Positions 52,294 through 61,146 of a stretch of 64,000 nt of DNA are shown piece by piece. The stretch lies in the NCBI GenBank assembly GCA_964471865.1, contig CAYYHU010000001.1, forward strand, positions 62,001 through 126,000. The letters are read 5' to 3'. This stretch comes from CAYMUC01 sp964471865. Its GTDB lineage: Bacteria > Actinomycetota > Acidimicrobiia > Acidimicrobiales > Ilumatobacteraceae. The position numbers were made by a program, and so were the translations under genes. How positions within the stretch are numbered: the stretch's first letter is position 1; every line of letters starts with the position of its first letter. Under the pieces are notes generated by a model. That model had not been told where the DNA came from and ran no database searches. It saw nothing but the letters and a program-made list of their open reading frames with translations.

Positions 52294-53592
52294 TCAGTTC
52301 CCGATCACTCGCAACAGGCCACTCACGGCGTGTACGACCTCGAGACGCCGCAACGCCTCCACGGTCTGTTGCATCGCCGATTCCGAAGCGACATGGGTGA
52401 TGAACACCAAGCGGGCATCTGAGCCGATGCCTTCTTGTTCAGCGGCCCGAATCGACACCCCGTGATCAGCAAAGATCCCGGTGACCGCATGAAGCACACC
52501 GGGTTCATCTGCGACCTCCAGGCTCAGCAGGTATTCCGCGGAGGTCTCTTCGATGCCCCGAATCCGAGCTGTTCCGAGAACTCCGACGCTCTCATGGGTT
52601 CCTCGGACCCGGTGCTGGGCCGCGTCGATCACGTCGCCCAGGACCGCACTCGCGGTCGGTTCGCCACCGGCGCCGCGTCCGTAGAGCATCAACGAACCCA
52701 CCGCGTCACCCTCGATGAAGACGGCGTTGTAGCTGCCGCGCACACTGGCGAGTGGATGATCCACCGGCACCATGGCGGGGTGGACTCGAACGGCGACGTC
52801 CCCGGTGTCGGGATCCCGTTCGGCGATACCGAGCAGTTTGACGACGTAGCCGAGCCGGCCGGCAGTAGCGATCTCGGATGCAGTCAGCGAGGAGATCCCC
52901 TCGTGATAGACGTCGCCGGCAACCACCTCGACTCCGAAAGCCAGCGAGGCCAGGATCGCCGCTTTCGCACCGGCGTCGTAGCCCTCGACATCCGCAGTCG
53001 GATCGCTTTCGGCAAAGCCGAGGCGTTGAGCCTCGGCGAGGACGTCGGCGTAGTCGGCTCCTTCATCGGTCATCTTCGACAGGATGAAGTTGGTGGTGCC
53101 GTTGATGATGCCCATGACCCGATGGACGGGTTCACCTCGCAGGCTTTCCCGAATCGCCCGCACGACGGGAATTCCCCCGGCCACGGCCGCTTCGAACAAC
53201 ACATCGACTCCGGCTGCATCACCGGCGCGATAGATCTCGGGACCCGAGGCGGCCAGGAGTTCCTTGTTCGCCGTCACCACGGGCTTTCCGGCCGCGAGAG
53301 CCGTCATGATCAAGTCTCGAGCCGGCTCGATCCCGCCCATGACTTCGATCACGAGATCCACCTCGGGGTCAGTCACCACCGAGGCTGCGTCCGTGGTGTA
53401 CACCGATGCCGCCAGATCGAGGCCTCGAGAACGCGACACATCGCGCACCGCGATCTTGGTGACCTCGAGGCGGATACCCGTACGAGTTGCGATCGCCTCT
53501 CGTTGGTTCCCGATGAGCTCGACGAGTGCGGCACCCACGGTGCCGCAACCCAACAGTCCGAGACGCACCACGGTGGGGAGGGAGGCTTCCAC
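52294..53592 (-). CDS. hom: Homoserine dehydrogenase
   Basis: Reduces aspartate semialdehyde to homoserine, the branch point for threonine and methionine. The 432 residues have the NAD(P) loop LGLLGCGTVGAAL, VVTANKELLA, the catalytic region GIINGTTNFILSKM with the Lys, and EAQRLGFAESDPTADVEG. The C-terminal ACT domain (EVADEPGVLHAVTGIFADHG) should bind threonine for feedback inhibition. It is stand-alone, not fused to aspartokinase. GTG 53592 is the start; lysA ends 11 bp upstream. Confidence 0.97.
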   Translation of the reverse strand: MEASLPTVVRLGLLGCGTVGAALVELIGNQREAIATRTGIRLEVTKIAVRDVSRSRGLDLAASVYTTDAASVVTDPEVDLVIEVMGGIEPARDLIMTALAAGKPVVTANKELLAASGPEIYRAGDAAGVDVLFEAAVAGGIPVVRAIRESLRGEPVHRVMGIINGTTNFILSKMTDEGADYADVLAEAQRLGFAESDPTADVEGYDAGAKAAILASLAFGVEVVAGDVYHEGISSLTASEIATAGRLGYVVKLLGIAERDPDTGDVAVRVHPAMVPVDHPLASVRGSYNAVFIEGDAVGSLMLYGRGAGGEPTASAVLGDVIDAAQHRVRGTHESVGVLGTARIRGIEETSAEYLLSLEVADEPGVLHAVTGIFADHGVSIRAAEQEGIGSDARLVFITHVASESAMQQTVEALRRLEVVHAVSGLLRVIGN

Positions 53593-53603
53593 GGCGCTTG
53601 AGG

Positions 53604-54896
53604 CTAGGCCACGTCGACGTCGAGATCGCAGCGAAGGAGATCGTCCATGGTTTCGCGACGCACCACGACTCGAGCCTCACCGTGGCGAACGAACACCACC
53701 GGAGGCCGCGGAACCTTGTTGTAGTTGGATCCCATCGAATGGCCATAGGCCCCGGTTACCGGGACCGCGATGACATCGCCGACACCGAGATCGGTGGGGA
53801 CGGCCGCGTCATGGATCAACACATCGCCACTCTCGCAGTGCTTGCCGACCAGACGCACGCGACGGGGACGTTCGGCATCGGGTGCCCGCGGCAGGAACGC
53901 TTCGTAACCGCTTCCGTAGAGCACCGGGCGGGGGTTGTCGCTCATACCGCCGTCCACCGCCACATAGGTTCGAACGCCTTCGATGTGTTTGATCGTGCCC
54001 ACCGTGTACAGCGTGACCGCGGCCGAGGCCACGAGCGAGCGACCGGGCTCCACCAACAGACGCGACGTGATCCCGAGGGCGGCGCAGGCATCGCTGAGGA
54101 TCGTTCCCCACGCCGTGATCGAGGGAGCCTCTTCTCCCGTCACATAGGCCACGCCGAGGCCGCCACCCAAGGTCAGTTCGGGAAGGCTCAGAGGAGCCGC
54201 AAAGCCGGCCATGACCTCGGCGGCCCGGGCGAAGCTGTCGACGCGCAACACGTTGGACCCGATATGGCAGTGAACGCCTACGAGCGTCATGGCCGATGAG
54301 GCCTCGGCTCGATTCACGGCCGTGAGCGCATCACCCCGGGCCAGATTGAAGCCGAATTTCGAATCGTCTTGGCCCGTGGCGATGTATTCGTGAGTGTGGG
54401 CCTCGACCCCGGGTGTGACTCGGATCTGGACTCGAGGAGCGGCCAAACCCTCGCGATGGAGAGCCTCGATCCGGTCGAGTTCGTCGAAGGAGTCCACGAC
54501 GATGTGACGAACACCGGCGGCCAGGGCGATGCGCAACTCCTCCAGGCTCTTGTTGTTGCCATGAACGACGAGCCGCTCAGCCGGTACCCCAGCCCGCAAC
54601 GCCGTCACCATCTCTCCCCCGGTCGCCACGTCGAGCAGTAGGCCTTCGTCATGAGCGAGGCGGGCCATGGCTCCGCACAAGAACGCCTTGGTGGCGTAGA
54701 TGACATTGTCGGGGCCGAAAGCCGCTACGGCTTCGCGGCACCGAGAGCGAAGATGTTCTTCGTCGTAGACGAACACCGGGGTGCCATGAACCGAAGCGAT
54801 CTCGGCGAGGGAACACCCACCGATATGCATCCAGCCGTCGGCACCGATCTCTGCCGAATCCGGCAACAGGTGTCGGGGAAGCGCAGTCGTGGTCAC
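53604..54896 (-). CDS. lysA: Diaminopimelate decarboxylase
   Basis: PLP enzyme making lysine from meso-diaminopimelate, 430 residues from GTG 54896. It shows the PLP-Lys in VIYATKAFLC, GVHCHIGSNVLRV, GGGLGVAYVTGE and the CESGD motif (GKHCESGDVLIHD). The start chosen leaves a 7-bp gap after argS; a longer frame upstream overlaps argS coding. It is adjacent to argS, the common arrangement in actinobacteria, where a regulator of this pair (ArgR or LysG) may act. Confidence 0.96.
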   Translation of the reverse strand: MTTTALPRHLLPDSAEIGADGWMHIGGCSLAEIASVHGTPVFVYDEEHLRSRCREAVAAFGPDNVIYATKAFLCGAMARLAHDEGLLLDVATGGEMVTALRAGVPAERLVVHGNNKSLEELRIALAAGVRHIVVDSFDELDRIEALHREGLAAPRVQIRVTPGVEAHTHEYIATGQDDSKFGFNLARGDALTAVNRAEASSAMTLVGVHCHIGSNVLRVDSFARAAEVMAGFAAPLSLPELTLGGGLGVAYVTGEEAPSITAWGTILSDACAALGITSRLLVEPGRSLVASAAVTLYTVGTIKHIEGVRTYVAVDGGMSDNPRPVLYGSGYEAFLPRAPDAERPRRVRLVGKHCESGDVLIHDAAVPTDLGVGDVIAVPVTGAYGHSMGSNYNKVPRPPVVFVRHGEARVVVRRETMDDLLRCDLDVDVA

Positions 54897-54903
54897 GGTG
54901 AGA

Positions 54904-56646
54904 TCACATTCGTTCCGGGGCATCGATGCCGAGGAGTCCGAGACCGCGCTCGAGCACCGATGCAGTCGCGTCGCACAGCGCCAACCGATCCTCGCGCTGA
55001 GCCTCCCCATCGGCTTTCAAGACGGGACATTGTTCATAGAACGTCGTGAACGCACTGGCCAGGTCGTAGAGATACCCGCAGAGTCGATGAGGGGTGGAAC
55101 GCTCGGCGGTATCGGCGACCGCCGTGTCGAACCCGACGAGGGTCAACGCCAAGGTTCGTTCGGCGGGGGTGTCGAGTGCGGGGACCCGTCCCCGCACCGC
55201 GGACCGCTCGATGCCAGCGCGCCGAAAGATCGAACAGATGCGGGCATGCGCGTACTGCAGATAGGGGGAGGTATTGCCGTCAAAGGACAGCATCCGATCC
55301 CAGTCGAAGACGTAGTCCTTCACTCGATCGTTGGACAGATCCGCGTATTTCACGGCGCCGATGCCCACCGACCGGGCGACGATGGCCCGAGTCTCGGGAT
55401 CGAGCTCAGGGTTCTTCTCACTCACCGCCGCGGTGGCTCGTTCGACAGCCTCGTCGAGGAGTGCCGACAACTTGACGGCGTCACCGGCGCGGCTCTTGAG
55501 CATCTTGCGATCGGGTCCGAGCACATTGCCGAACGCGACGTGCTCGGCACTGACCTCGGCGGGCAACCATCCCGCCTGGGTCGCAACGGCGAAGACCATC
55601 TGGAGGTGCTGAGCCTGGGGGGCGCCCACGACGTAGACGATGCGCTGGGCACCGAGGCGTTCGACGCGGTCGATGACGCAGGCCAGATCCGTACTCGCGT
55701 AGTTGTATCCCCCGTCGCCCTTACGAATGATCAACGGAAGTGGGTCGCCGTCACGGTTGGTGAAACCGGGCGGGAACACCACTTCGGCTCCGTCGCTCGT
55801 CACGAGAAGCCCGGCATCGTCGAGACGATCCACGACCTCCGGTAACAAGTCGTTGTAGGCGCTCTCACCGACGATGTCCCCAGGTTCGAGACGCACCCCG
55901 AGGCGTTGGTACACGGCATCGAAATAGTTGGCGCTCTCCGCCACGAGACGCCGCCACAGCCGCAAGGTCTCGGCGTCGCCGCCTTGGAGCATGACCACGC
56001 GATGACGGGCACGTTCCGCGAACTCGGGGCTCTCGTCGAACTTGCGCCGTGCCGATTTGTAGAAGCCGTCGAGGTCCCCGACGCCGAGTTCCTCAGCCGC
56101 CGCGTCTTCACCGAGATCGGTGAGGTGTTCGATCAACATGCCAAAGGGAGTTCCCCAGTCACCGATGTGGTTCTCACGCAGGACGTGATGGCCGAGGGCT
56201 TCGACTACCCGTACGAGACAGTCGCCGATCACCGTGGAACGCAGGTGCCCGACATGCATTTCTTTCGCGACGTTGGGTGCTGAATAGTCCACGACGACGG
56301 TCTCGGCATCGACACCATCGACTCGGGTCACACCGAGGTGTTCATCGGCGGCAACCGCTGCGACCAGCGAGCCGAGATAGCCGGGGTCCAAGGTCAGATT
56401 GATGAAGCCCGGCCCGGCGATCTCGGCATCAGCGATCATCCCGGCGAGTACCGGGCGGGCCGCCTCGAGCAGCTCGGCGGCGACGTCACGGGGAGGACGC
56501 CCCAAGGTCTTGGCGAGTGCCAGAGCGCCATTCACCTGCAGATCGGCGCGATCACTGGGACGCACCACCGGGTCCGCAGGATGGCCAGCGACGCGCTCGA
56601 CCACCGGAGTGAGCAACTGGGTGACGACGGTGAGGGGATCGGCCAT
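54904..56646 (-). CDS. argS: Arginyl-tRNA synthetase
   Basis: Charges tRNA-Arg, 580 residues. The class I signatures are HVGH in APNVAKEMHVGHLRST and a KMSK equivalent in RKMLKSRAGDAVKLS; the C-terminal DALR anticodon-binding domain starts near LRPLQYAHARICSIFRRAG-like sequence (LQYAHARICSIFRRAG). The N-terminal Add-1 domain is also present (ADLQVNGALALAKTLGR). The start is ATG 56646. It is the first gene of the argS-lysA-hom-thrC run and is divergent from tRNA-Arg(CCG). Confidence 0.97.
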   Translation of the reverse strand: MADPLTVVTQLLTPVVERVAGHPADPVVRPSDRADLQVNGALALAKTLGRPPRDVAAELLEAARPVLAGMIADAEIAGPGFINLTLDPGYLGSLVAAVAADEHLGVTRVDGVDAETVVVDYSAPNVAKEMHVGHLRSTVIGDCLVRVVEALGHHVLRENHIGDWGTPFGMLIEHLTDLGEDAAAEELGVGDLDGFYKSARRKFDESPEFAERARHRVVMLQGGDAETLRLWRRLVAESANYFDAVYQRLGVRLEPGDIVGESAYNDLLPEVVDRLDDAGLLVTSDGAEVVFPPGFTNRDGDPLPLIIRKGDGGYNYASTDLACVIDRVERLGAQRIVYVVGAPQAQHLQMVFAVATQAGWLPAEVSAEHVAFGNVLGPDRKMLKSRAGDAVKLSALLDEAVERATAAVSEKNPELDPETRAIVARSVGIGAVKYADLSNDRVKDYVFDWDRMLSFDGNTSPYLQYAHARICSIFRRAGIERSAVRGRVPALDTPAERTLALTLVGFDTAVADTAERSTPHRLCGYLYDLASAFTTFYEQCPVLKADGEAQREDRLALCDATASVLERGLGLLGIDAPERM

Positions 56647-56704
56647 GAGAGCCCCATTGTGGCCCACCGACCTGGCGAACGGTGGTGCCCGTGGCCGGGA
56701 CCGC

Positions 56705-56710
56705 TAGATT
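56705..56710 (+). promoter_or_regulatory. -10 box of tRNA-Arg
   Basis: TAGATT, 10 nt before the first base of the tRNA, so transcription would begin a few bases upstream of the mature 5' end. A convincing -35 is not seen. Confidence 0.45.
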
Positions 56711-56720
56711 CGCTACGCCC

Positions 56721-56792
56721 GCCCTCGTAGCTCAGGGGATAGAGCATCGGCCTCCGGAGCCGTGTGCGCAGGTTCGAATCCTGCCGAGGGCA
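56721..56792 (+). tRNA. tRNA-Arg (anticodon CCG)
   Basis: A full cloverleaf folds from the sequence: acceptor GCCCTCG (56721-56727) with CGAGGGC (56785-56791), D-stem GCTC/GAGC, anticodon stem around loop CTCCGGA with CCG at 56754-56756, T-arm GCAGG-TTCGAAT-CCTGC (56768-56784), and discriminator A. CCA is not encoded. It reads CGG, a frequent Arg codon at this GC content. It diverges from argS, whose start is 75 bp away. Confidence 0.95.
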
Positions 56793-57085
56793 CTCACGGC
56801 ACCGCGTGCACACGAGGTGTGAACGATCGCAGGTAGACGGTGGCTCGACGCACTCGCCTCGCTGCCGGCGAGGTTCGCCACGGCTCCGTCGTGACGACAT
56901 CAGCACCTGCGACTGTCACGGACACCCGAAGATCGAGGGGTGTCTCGGGATCACCAGTGCCAACGACGAACGCCCGTGCCCTCGCCGTGCAACTACTCCG
57001 GATCAAGGGCGCCATCCGGGGATGCATCCCACGACCGAACTCGGAACCGCAATCAGGTCCCGCGACCAAGCCCAGCCGATAGTGC
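56793..57085. other. Intergenic region after tRNA-Arg with no convincing gene
   Basis: Open frames exist on both strands, for example on the minus strand ending at 56794, but none has a good start, family motif or consistent coding pattern. CACAC-GAG-GTGTG (56809-56821) is a small hairpin just past the tRNA and may end its transcript. Confidence 0.4.
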
Positions 57086-57517
57086 TCAGACCGCTCGACC
57101 TCGCAGCGAGCGTCTGACGAACAATCCGATGACCAACATCGCCCCCGCCACCAGGATGACCGTCTCGTGTGTCGCTCCGGCACTCGGCAAGATGCCAACA
57201 TCCGGAATGCGCGCCGGGAGGACGCCGACTCCCACGTTCACCGACAGCACCCTCCCAGCCGGACTTGTCCCGTTGATCTGGAGGGTATGCGAGCCGATGA
57301 AAGCCTCACCCACGCTGACGGATCCGATGAATCGTCGATCTGCACCCGGGCTCCAGGACCCCAGATAGTGAGGTTCAGAGAGCAACCAGACGTCCACGGT
57401 GCTGCCGGATAGATAGCCGCTCCCCGAGATCTGAGAGCTCTGGTGGGCATCCCATTCGAGAGTATTCCGGTCCGAATCGGACCGGAATGACGAACCGCAC
57501 GCACCGTCGATCTCCAC
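57086..57517 (-). CDS. Short surface protein with sortase-type C-terminal signal, possibly a degraded gene
   Basis: The 143 residues end with LPSAG, a hydrophobic helix (ETVILVAGAMLVIGLFV) and RRSLRGR, the layout of a cell-wall sorting signal with a non-standard LPxAG. Before this is one beta-rich module (GSTVDVWLLSEPHYLGSW, GSHTLQINGTSPAG). There is no signal peptide in the GTG-initiated protein. In the same frame upstream, a hydrophobic stretch (GGFLLAVSTVVVTDAEV from ATG 57586) is separated from it only by a TAA at 57520-57518. It may therefore be the intact C-terminal part of a damaged secreted protein. No sortase gene is nearby. Confidence 0.55.
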   Translation of the reverse strand: MEIDGACGSSFRSDSDRNTLEWDAHQSSQISGSGYLSGSTVDVWLLSEPHYLGSWSPGADRRFIGSVSVGEAFIGSHTLQINGTSPAGRVLSVNVGVGVLPARIPDVGILPSAGATHETVILVAGAMLVIGLFVRRSLRGRAV

Positions 57518-57711
57518 TTAGACTTCGGCATCGGTGACGACGACCGTCGAAACCGCCAGGAGGAAGCCCCCCTCCGGAGTGGTCATTTCGATTCCGGCGC
57601 GTGGACAAACGATGTTTCACTCGCATGGCTAGTGTTCCGCCATCCATCCCCGGACGAGATCGATCCCATCCCTCGAGCCAGCGGCGACAGAAACCGCGAA
57701 CCGGATGAGGT

Positions 57712-58344
57712 TCAGCGAACCGCGGTCACCAGCAACGCCACACCGAAACCTGCGAACAGCAGGGTCGACAGCAGTCGCAGTGCTCGCTCCGGTAGTCGGG
57801 TTCCGAGCGCTCGACCAAGGAAGACGCCCAGCGATCCGGCGGCGATGATTCCGAGGGTGGCTCCGATCCACACCCACACGACGTCGCCGCGTGCGGCGAG
57901 GGTGGCGGTGGCGATCATCGTCTTGTCGCCGAGTTCGGCGATGAACATCGCCATGGCAACCGATCCGACCACCGAGATCAGGCTCGGTGGTCGGGCCCGA
58001 CCAGAGGAAGCATCGGACTGCGACTCGCCATCACTGTCGCCGTCACTTCCATCGGCGAACCAGGTCCATGCCGCGAAACCGAGAAACACCACACCGCCCA
58101 CAGCCGATACGGCCCGGGTCGGCAGCGCAGCTCCGGCCAAGCCCCCGATGGCGACCGACACCAGATTGACTGCGCCGTAGCCGAGCGCCACCCCAACGAG
58201 TACGGGACCGAGGCGATAGCGAGCTCCGAAACCGAGCGCCACCAGTTGGGTCTTGTCGCCGAGTTCGGCGAGAAAGACAAGGGCCGCGGCGGCCAGGATC
58301 GACGACACGCCCGCATCCAACCAGATCGACGACGCCACCGGCAC
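57712..58344 (-). CDS. GDT1/TMEM165-family cation transporter (UPF0016)
   Basis: A 210-residue membrane protein with six helices in two inverted repeats, each with the ELGDKT motif (VFLAELGDKTQLVALGF near residue 25, MFIAELGDKTMIATATL near residue 135). The repeats are joined by an acidic loop (DGSDGDSDGESQSD). Bacterial members export Mn2+, others exchange Ca2+ or Mn2+ for H+. No yybP-ykoY-type manganese riboswitch fits in the 87-bp gap upstream. GTG 58344 is the start. Confidence 0.92.
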   Translation of the reverse strand: MPVASSIWLDAGVSSILAAAALVFLAELGDKTQLVALGFGARYRLGPVLVGVALGYGAVNLVSVAIGGLAGAALPTRAVSAVGGVVFLGFAAWTWFADGSDGDSDGESQSDASSGRARPPSLISVVGSVAMAMFIAELGDKTMIATATLAARGDVVWVWIGATLGIIAAGSLGVFLGRALGTRLPERALRLLSTLLFAGFGVALLVTAVR

Positions 58345-58416
58345 CTTTCATGGACCAACACCCCCGCCCGAGCCTGGTCGTGAGGGATCAGGGGCCGCGT
58401 CGCGGGTCGTGTCCGT

Positions 58417-58422
58417 TAGCGT
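58417..58422 (+). promoter_or_regulatory. -10 box of the basic coiled-coil protein gene
   Basis: TAGCGT ends 9 nt before GTG 58432. It overlaps or abuts the alternative GTG 58423, so the later start is preferred. Confidence 0.35.
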
Positions 58423-58431
58423 GTGGTCCTC

Positions 58432-59040
58432 GTGAACCAGGTCCGCAATCGCCTCGCCGCATTGTCCCTCCTCGACCGGTCCCTCAAGGCCACCTCGGAC
58501 GAGGAACTGGCGGCCATGCTCGATGCCCTCGATGACGAACACGCCAGCGCTGTGGCATCGATCGCCGAGATGCCCGAGACGACCGCCGAGAACGAACGAG
58601 TGACGTTTCTACGGGCGGCCGCCCAGCGTGGTCGGATCAATGGGATCCTCGAACAATTGGCCTTTGTGATCACCGATCGCTGCCTAGCGGACTGTGTCAC
58701 GGCTCTGGGTGACGCGTCGGACAATCCCTCCGAAGAACAACTTCGTGCCGTGCTCCCGAACCTGGTCGAAACTCATGGCGTACCCATGGTGCGCTTCATG
58801 CTGGCCTCAGCGGTTGCCGGCGAGGCGAAGGCGACTCCGATCCTGACCCGGATGTTGAAGACCGATGAGGTGTTCGCTTTGCCACCCGTCGAGATGTCCG
58901 CGACTCCGGCAGCCCCCCAGGTAGCTGATGATCCCGAACGCGAGCAGCTGCGAGCCCAGCGCAAAGAGCGCAAGCGTCAACAACAAGCCGAGGCTCGCGC
59001 CCGACGCGAACAGGCCGAGGCGGCGCGTCGACGTCGCTGA
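58432..59040 (+). CDS. Protein of unknown function with basic coiled-coil tail
   Basis: A 202-residue soluble protein I do not recognise. The first 140 residues are acidic to neutral helices (DEELAAMLDALDDEHASA, NLVETHGVPMVRFMLASAVA). The last 45 are a highly charged Arg/Lys/Gln/Glu helix (EREQLRAQRKERKRQQQAEA) ending in four Arg, likely to bind nucleic acid or ribosomes. It converges on ogt with the two stop codons abutting at 59040/59041. An isolated gene; codon use is like its neighbours. Confidence 0.75.
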   Translation: MNQVRNRLAALSLLDRSLKATSDEELAAMLDALDDEHASAVASIAEMPETTAENERVTFLRAAAQRGRINGILEQLAFVITDRCLADCVTALGDASDNPSEEQLRAVLPNLVETHGVPMVRFMLASAVAGEAKATPILTRMLKTDEVFALPPVEMSATPAAPQVADDPEREQLRAQRKERKRQQQAEARARREQAEAARRRR

Positions 59041-59538
59041 TCAGCTGATCGCGGCGACTCGGCGCTCATGGTCGAGGAGCCAGGACTTGATGTGGAGACC
59101 GCCGGTGTATCCGGTGAGAGACCCGTCCGCCCCCACCACCCGATGACACGGAATGACGATGGGAACCGGATTGGCCCCATTGGCTCCTCCGACGGCTCGC
59201 GCCGCACCCGAGCGACCCATGCGCGTCGCCTGTTCGCCATACGAGATCGTGGAGCCAAAGGGGATGGTGCACAAAGCCTCCCATGCCGCTCGGCGAAACG
59301 GTGTTCCGACGAGACGGACCGGCAGATCGAAGTCGCGACGCCGACCCTCGAAGTATTCCTCGAGTTGGGTCAACGCCTCATCGCCGATGGGCGTTCTCCT
59401 CGTCGGCACCCCACTGCCATGGCGCCCCCCGGCCTTTGCGGCCGGACCGATCGCGACTTCGACGATTGCGTCGTCATCGACAACGACGATCACCGGGCCC
59501 AGGGGGCTGGCGAGCGCCTCGGAGCGAACAGGAGCCAC
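59041..59538 (-). CDS. ogt: Methylated-DNA--protein-cysteine methyltransferase
   Basis: Suicide enzyme that removes O6-alkyl groups from guanine, 165 residues. The active-site Cys is in PIVIPCHRVVGADG and the helix-turn-helix for DNA entry precedes it (TISYGEQATRMGRSGAARAV), with the Arg finger and Asn hinge in GGANGANP. The short N-domain marks the Ogt type rather than Ada. The start is GTG 59538. It diverges from the MFS exporter gene. Confidence 0.95.
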   Translation of the reverse strand: MAPVRSEALASPLGPVIVVVDDDAIVEVAIGPAAKAGGRHGSGVPTRRTPIGDEALTQLEEYFEGRRRDFDLPVRLVGTPFRRAAWEALCTIPFGSTISYGEQATRMGRSGAARAVGGANGANPVPIVIPCHRVVGADGSLTGYTGGLHIKSWLLDHERRVAAIS

Positions 59539-59574
59539 ATCGGGATCCTAGAACTCGAATCCCGCCATCAGTTG

Positions 59575-59580
59575 TAGTCT
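59575..59580 (+). promoter_or_regulatory. -10 box of the DHA2 transporter gene
   Basis: TAGTCT ends 6 nt before GTG 59587, again the leaderless spacing. Confidence 0.45.
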
Positions 59581-59586
59581 GCAAGA

Positions 59587-61146
59587 GTGACGTCGGCTCC
59601 CCCCGCCACTTCCATGACGCAACGCCAGGTGATCATCGTGATCCTCGCGGCTGCTGGTGGCCTCTCGCTCGCAGCGTTGGATTCGACGATCGTCAACACC
59701 GCTCTCGCCACGATCGTGGGGGATCTCGGAGGCCTTCGGGCCTACACCTGGGTCGGCACCGCCTATCTGCTCACCTCGACGGCAGCGACGCCGCTGTTCG
59801 GAAAGATCTCCGACATCTACGGCCGTCGCCGAACCTTCCAAGTCGCGATCGTGGTGTTCATCCTCGGCTCGATCGCGTGTGGTCTCGCTCAGGACATGAC
59901 CCAGTTGGTTCTCGCCCGAGGCATTCAAGGTGTGGGCGGTGGGGGTCTGTTCTCGATGGCCTTCGTCATCCTGGGTGACGTCGTCGCGCCCCGAGAACGC
60001 GGCCGCTATGTGGGAATTTTCACCAGCACGTTCACGGTGGCGAGCGTCATCGGACCGCTTCTGGGCGGCTTCTTCGTCGACCAGTTGACCTGGCGATGGA
60101 TCTTTTGGATCAACATCCCGATCGGCATCGTCGTGCTGATCGTCACCAACCGCACATTGCATCTGCCGTGGAGCCGCCAATCTCAGCGTGTCGACATCCT
60201 CGGCGCCACCCTGCTCGTCGCTGGGACCTCCTCGCTGCTCATGGGGCTGTCATGGAGTAGCGAGGAATACGGCTGGACCGCTCCGGCGACGCTCGGATTG
60301 ATGCTGGCCGCCGTGATCCTCGGAGTCGGCTTCGTGGGATGGGAACGCCGAGCGCCGGTGCCCATCGTGCCGCTGCGACTCTTTCGTATCGACGTCGTCC
60401 GGGCGGTGGCGCCCGCCATGGTGGTCGCCGGCGCCATGCTCTACGGCGCCAACGCGTTCTTGCCCTTGTTCCTCCAGGCCGTCACCGGCGTCTCCGCCAC
60501 CAGTTCGGGACTGTTGCTGATTCCCTTGGCACTGGCCGTGGCGGTCTCGGCGACCGCGATCGGACGGGTGATTTCGGCCACCGGCCGCTACAAGGTGTGG
60601 CCGATCGCGGGTGCTGCATCCATGGGGGTCGGATTCGGGATCCTGTCGCTTCTCCAGGGCACCACCGGATGGGTGATCGTGGCGATGGGAGCCATGGTCC
60701 TCATCGGCGCCGGTATCGGTGCGGTGATGCCCACGACCACCGTGGCGGTCCAAAACGCAGTCGAGTGGTCGGATCTCGGAGCCGGATCTTCGTTGGTGCT
60801 GTTCCTGCGGTCGTTGGGAGGCGCGATCGGTCTCGCGTGTTACGGAGCCCTTCTCAACGCCCAGGTCGCGGGCCGCATCGATCCCGAGTTGCTGCAACGG
60901 CCTCGTGAGATCCGAGACCTCCCCGATGAGGTGCGCTCCGACGCTCTCGACGTCTTGACCGACGGCATCACCACCGTGTTCCTCTGGGCGGTCCCATTGG
61001 CGGTGATCGCGCTGATCTTCATGGTCATGATGCCGGAGCGTCCCCTGCGGACCTCTTCGGCTCTGGAGCGTCAGTCCTCTGAGGCTCAGGCGGACTCGGA
61101 GCCGACGCCGCAGGCTCAGCGCGCCGTTCCAACATCGGAAGGGTGA
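59587..61146 (+). CDS. MFS drug exporter, DHA2 (EmrB/QacA) type
   Basis: A 519-residue proton-driven exporter with about 14 membrane helices. Motif A is FGKISDIYGRRRTF; motif D1 is LDSTIVNTALATIVGDLGG at the first helix; the Pro/Gly-rich antiporter motif C reads GPLLGGFFVDQLTWRWIFWI in part. It probably removes hydrophobic or cationic compounds; the substrate is not predictable. The hydrophilic tail (residues about 480-519) is encoded antisense to the end of the next gene, a 122-bp overlap. Confidence 0.93.
   Translation: MTSAPPATSMTQRQVIIVILAAAGGLSLAALDSTIVNTALATIVGDLGGLRAYTWVGTAYLLTSTAATPLFGKISDIYGRRRTFQVAIVVFILGSIACGLAQDMTQLVLARGIQGVGGGGLFSMAFVILGDVVAPRERGRYVGIFTSTFTVASVIGPLLGGFFVDQLTWRWIFWINIPIGIVVLIVTNRTLHLPWSRQSQRVDILGATLLVAGTSSLLMGLSWSSEEYGWTAPATLGLMLAAVILGVGFVGWERRAPVPIVPLRLFRIDVVRAVAPAMVVAGAMLYGANAFLPLFLQAVTGVSATSSGLLLIPLALAVAVSATAIGRVISATGRYKVWPIAGAASMGVGFGILSLLQGTTGWVIVAMGAMVLIGAGIGAVMPTTTVAVQNAVEWSDLGAGSSLVLFLRSLGGAIGLACYGALLNAQVAGRIDPELLQRPREIRDLPDEVRSDALDVLTDGITTVFLWAVPLAVIALIFMVMMPERPLRTSSALERQSSEAQADSEPTPQAQRAVPTSEG

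Noticed and set aside
56794..57117. Minus-strand open frame after tRNA-Arg
   Set aside because: No plausible start or ribosome site, overlap with the sorting-signal gene, and no family features; listed only as intergenic.
57518..57520. In-frame TAA before the sorting-signal protein as a recoded codon
   Set aside because: TAA is not recoded to selenocysteine, and there is no catalytic motif there; a stop or pseudogene is simpler.
58345..58431. Manganese (yybP-ykoY) riboswitch before the GDT1-type transporter
   Set aside because: The gap is only 87 bp and shared with a divergent gene; no conserved core of that riboswitch is visible.
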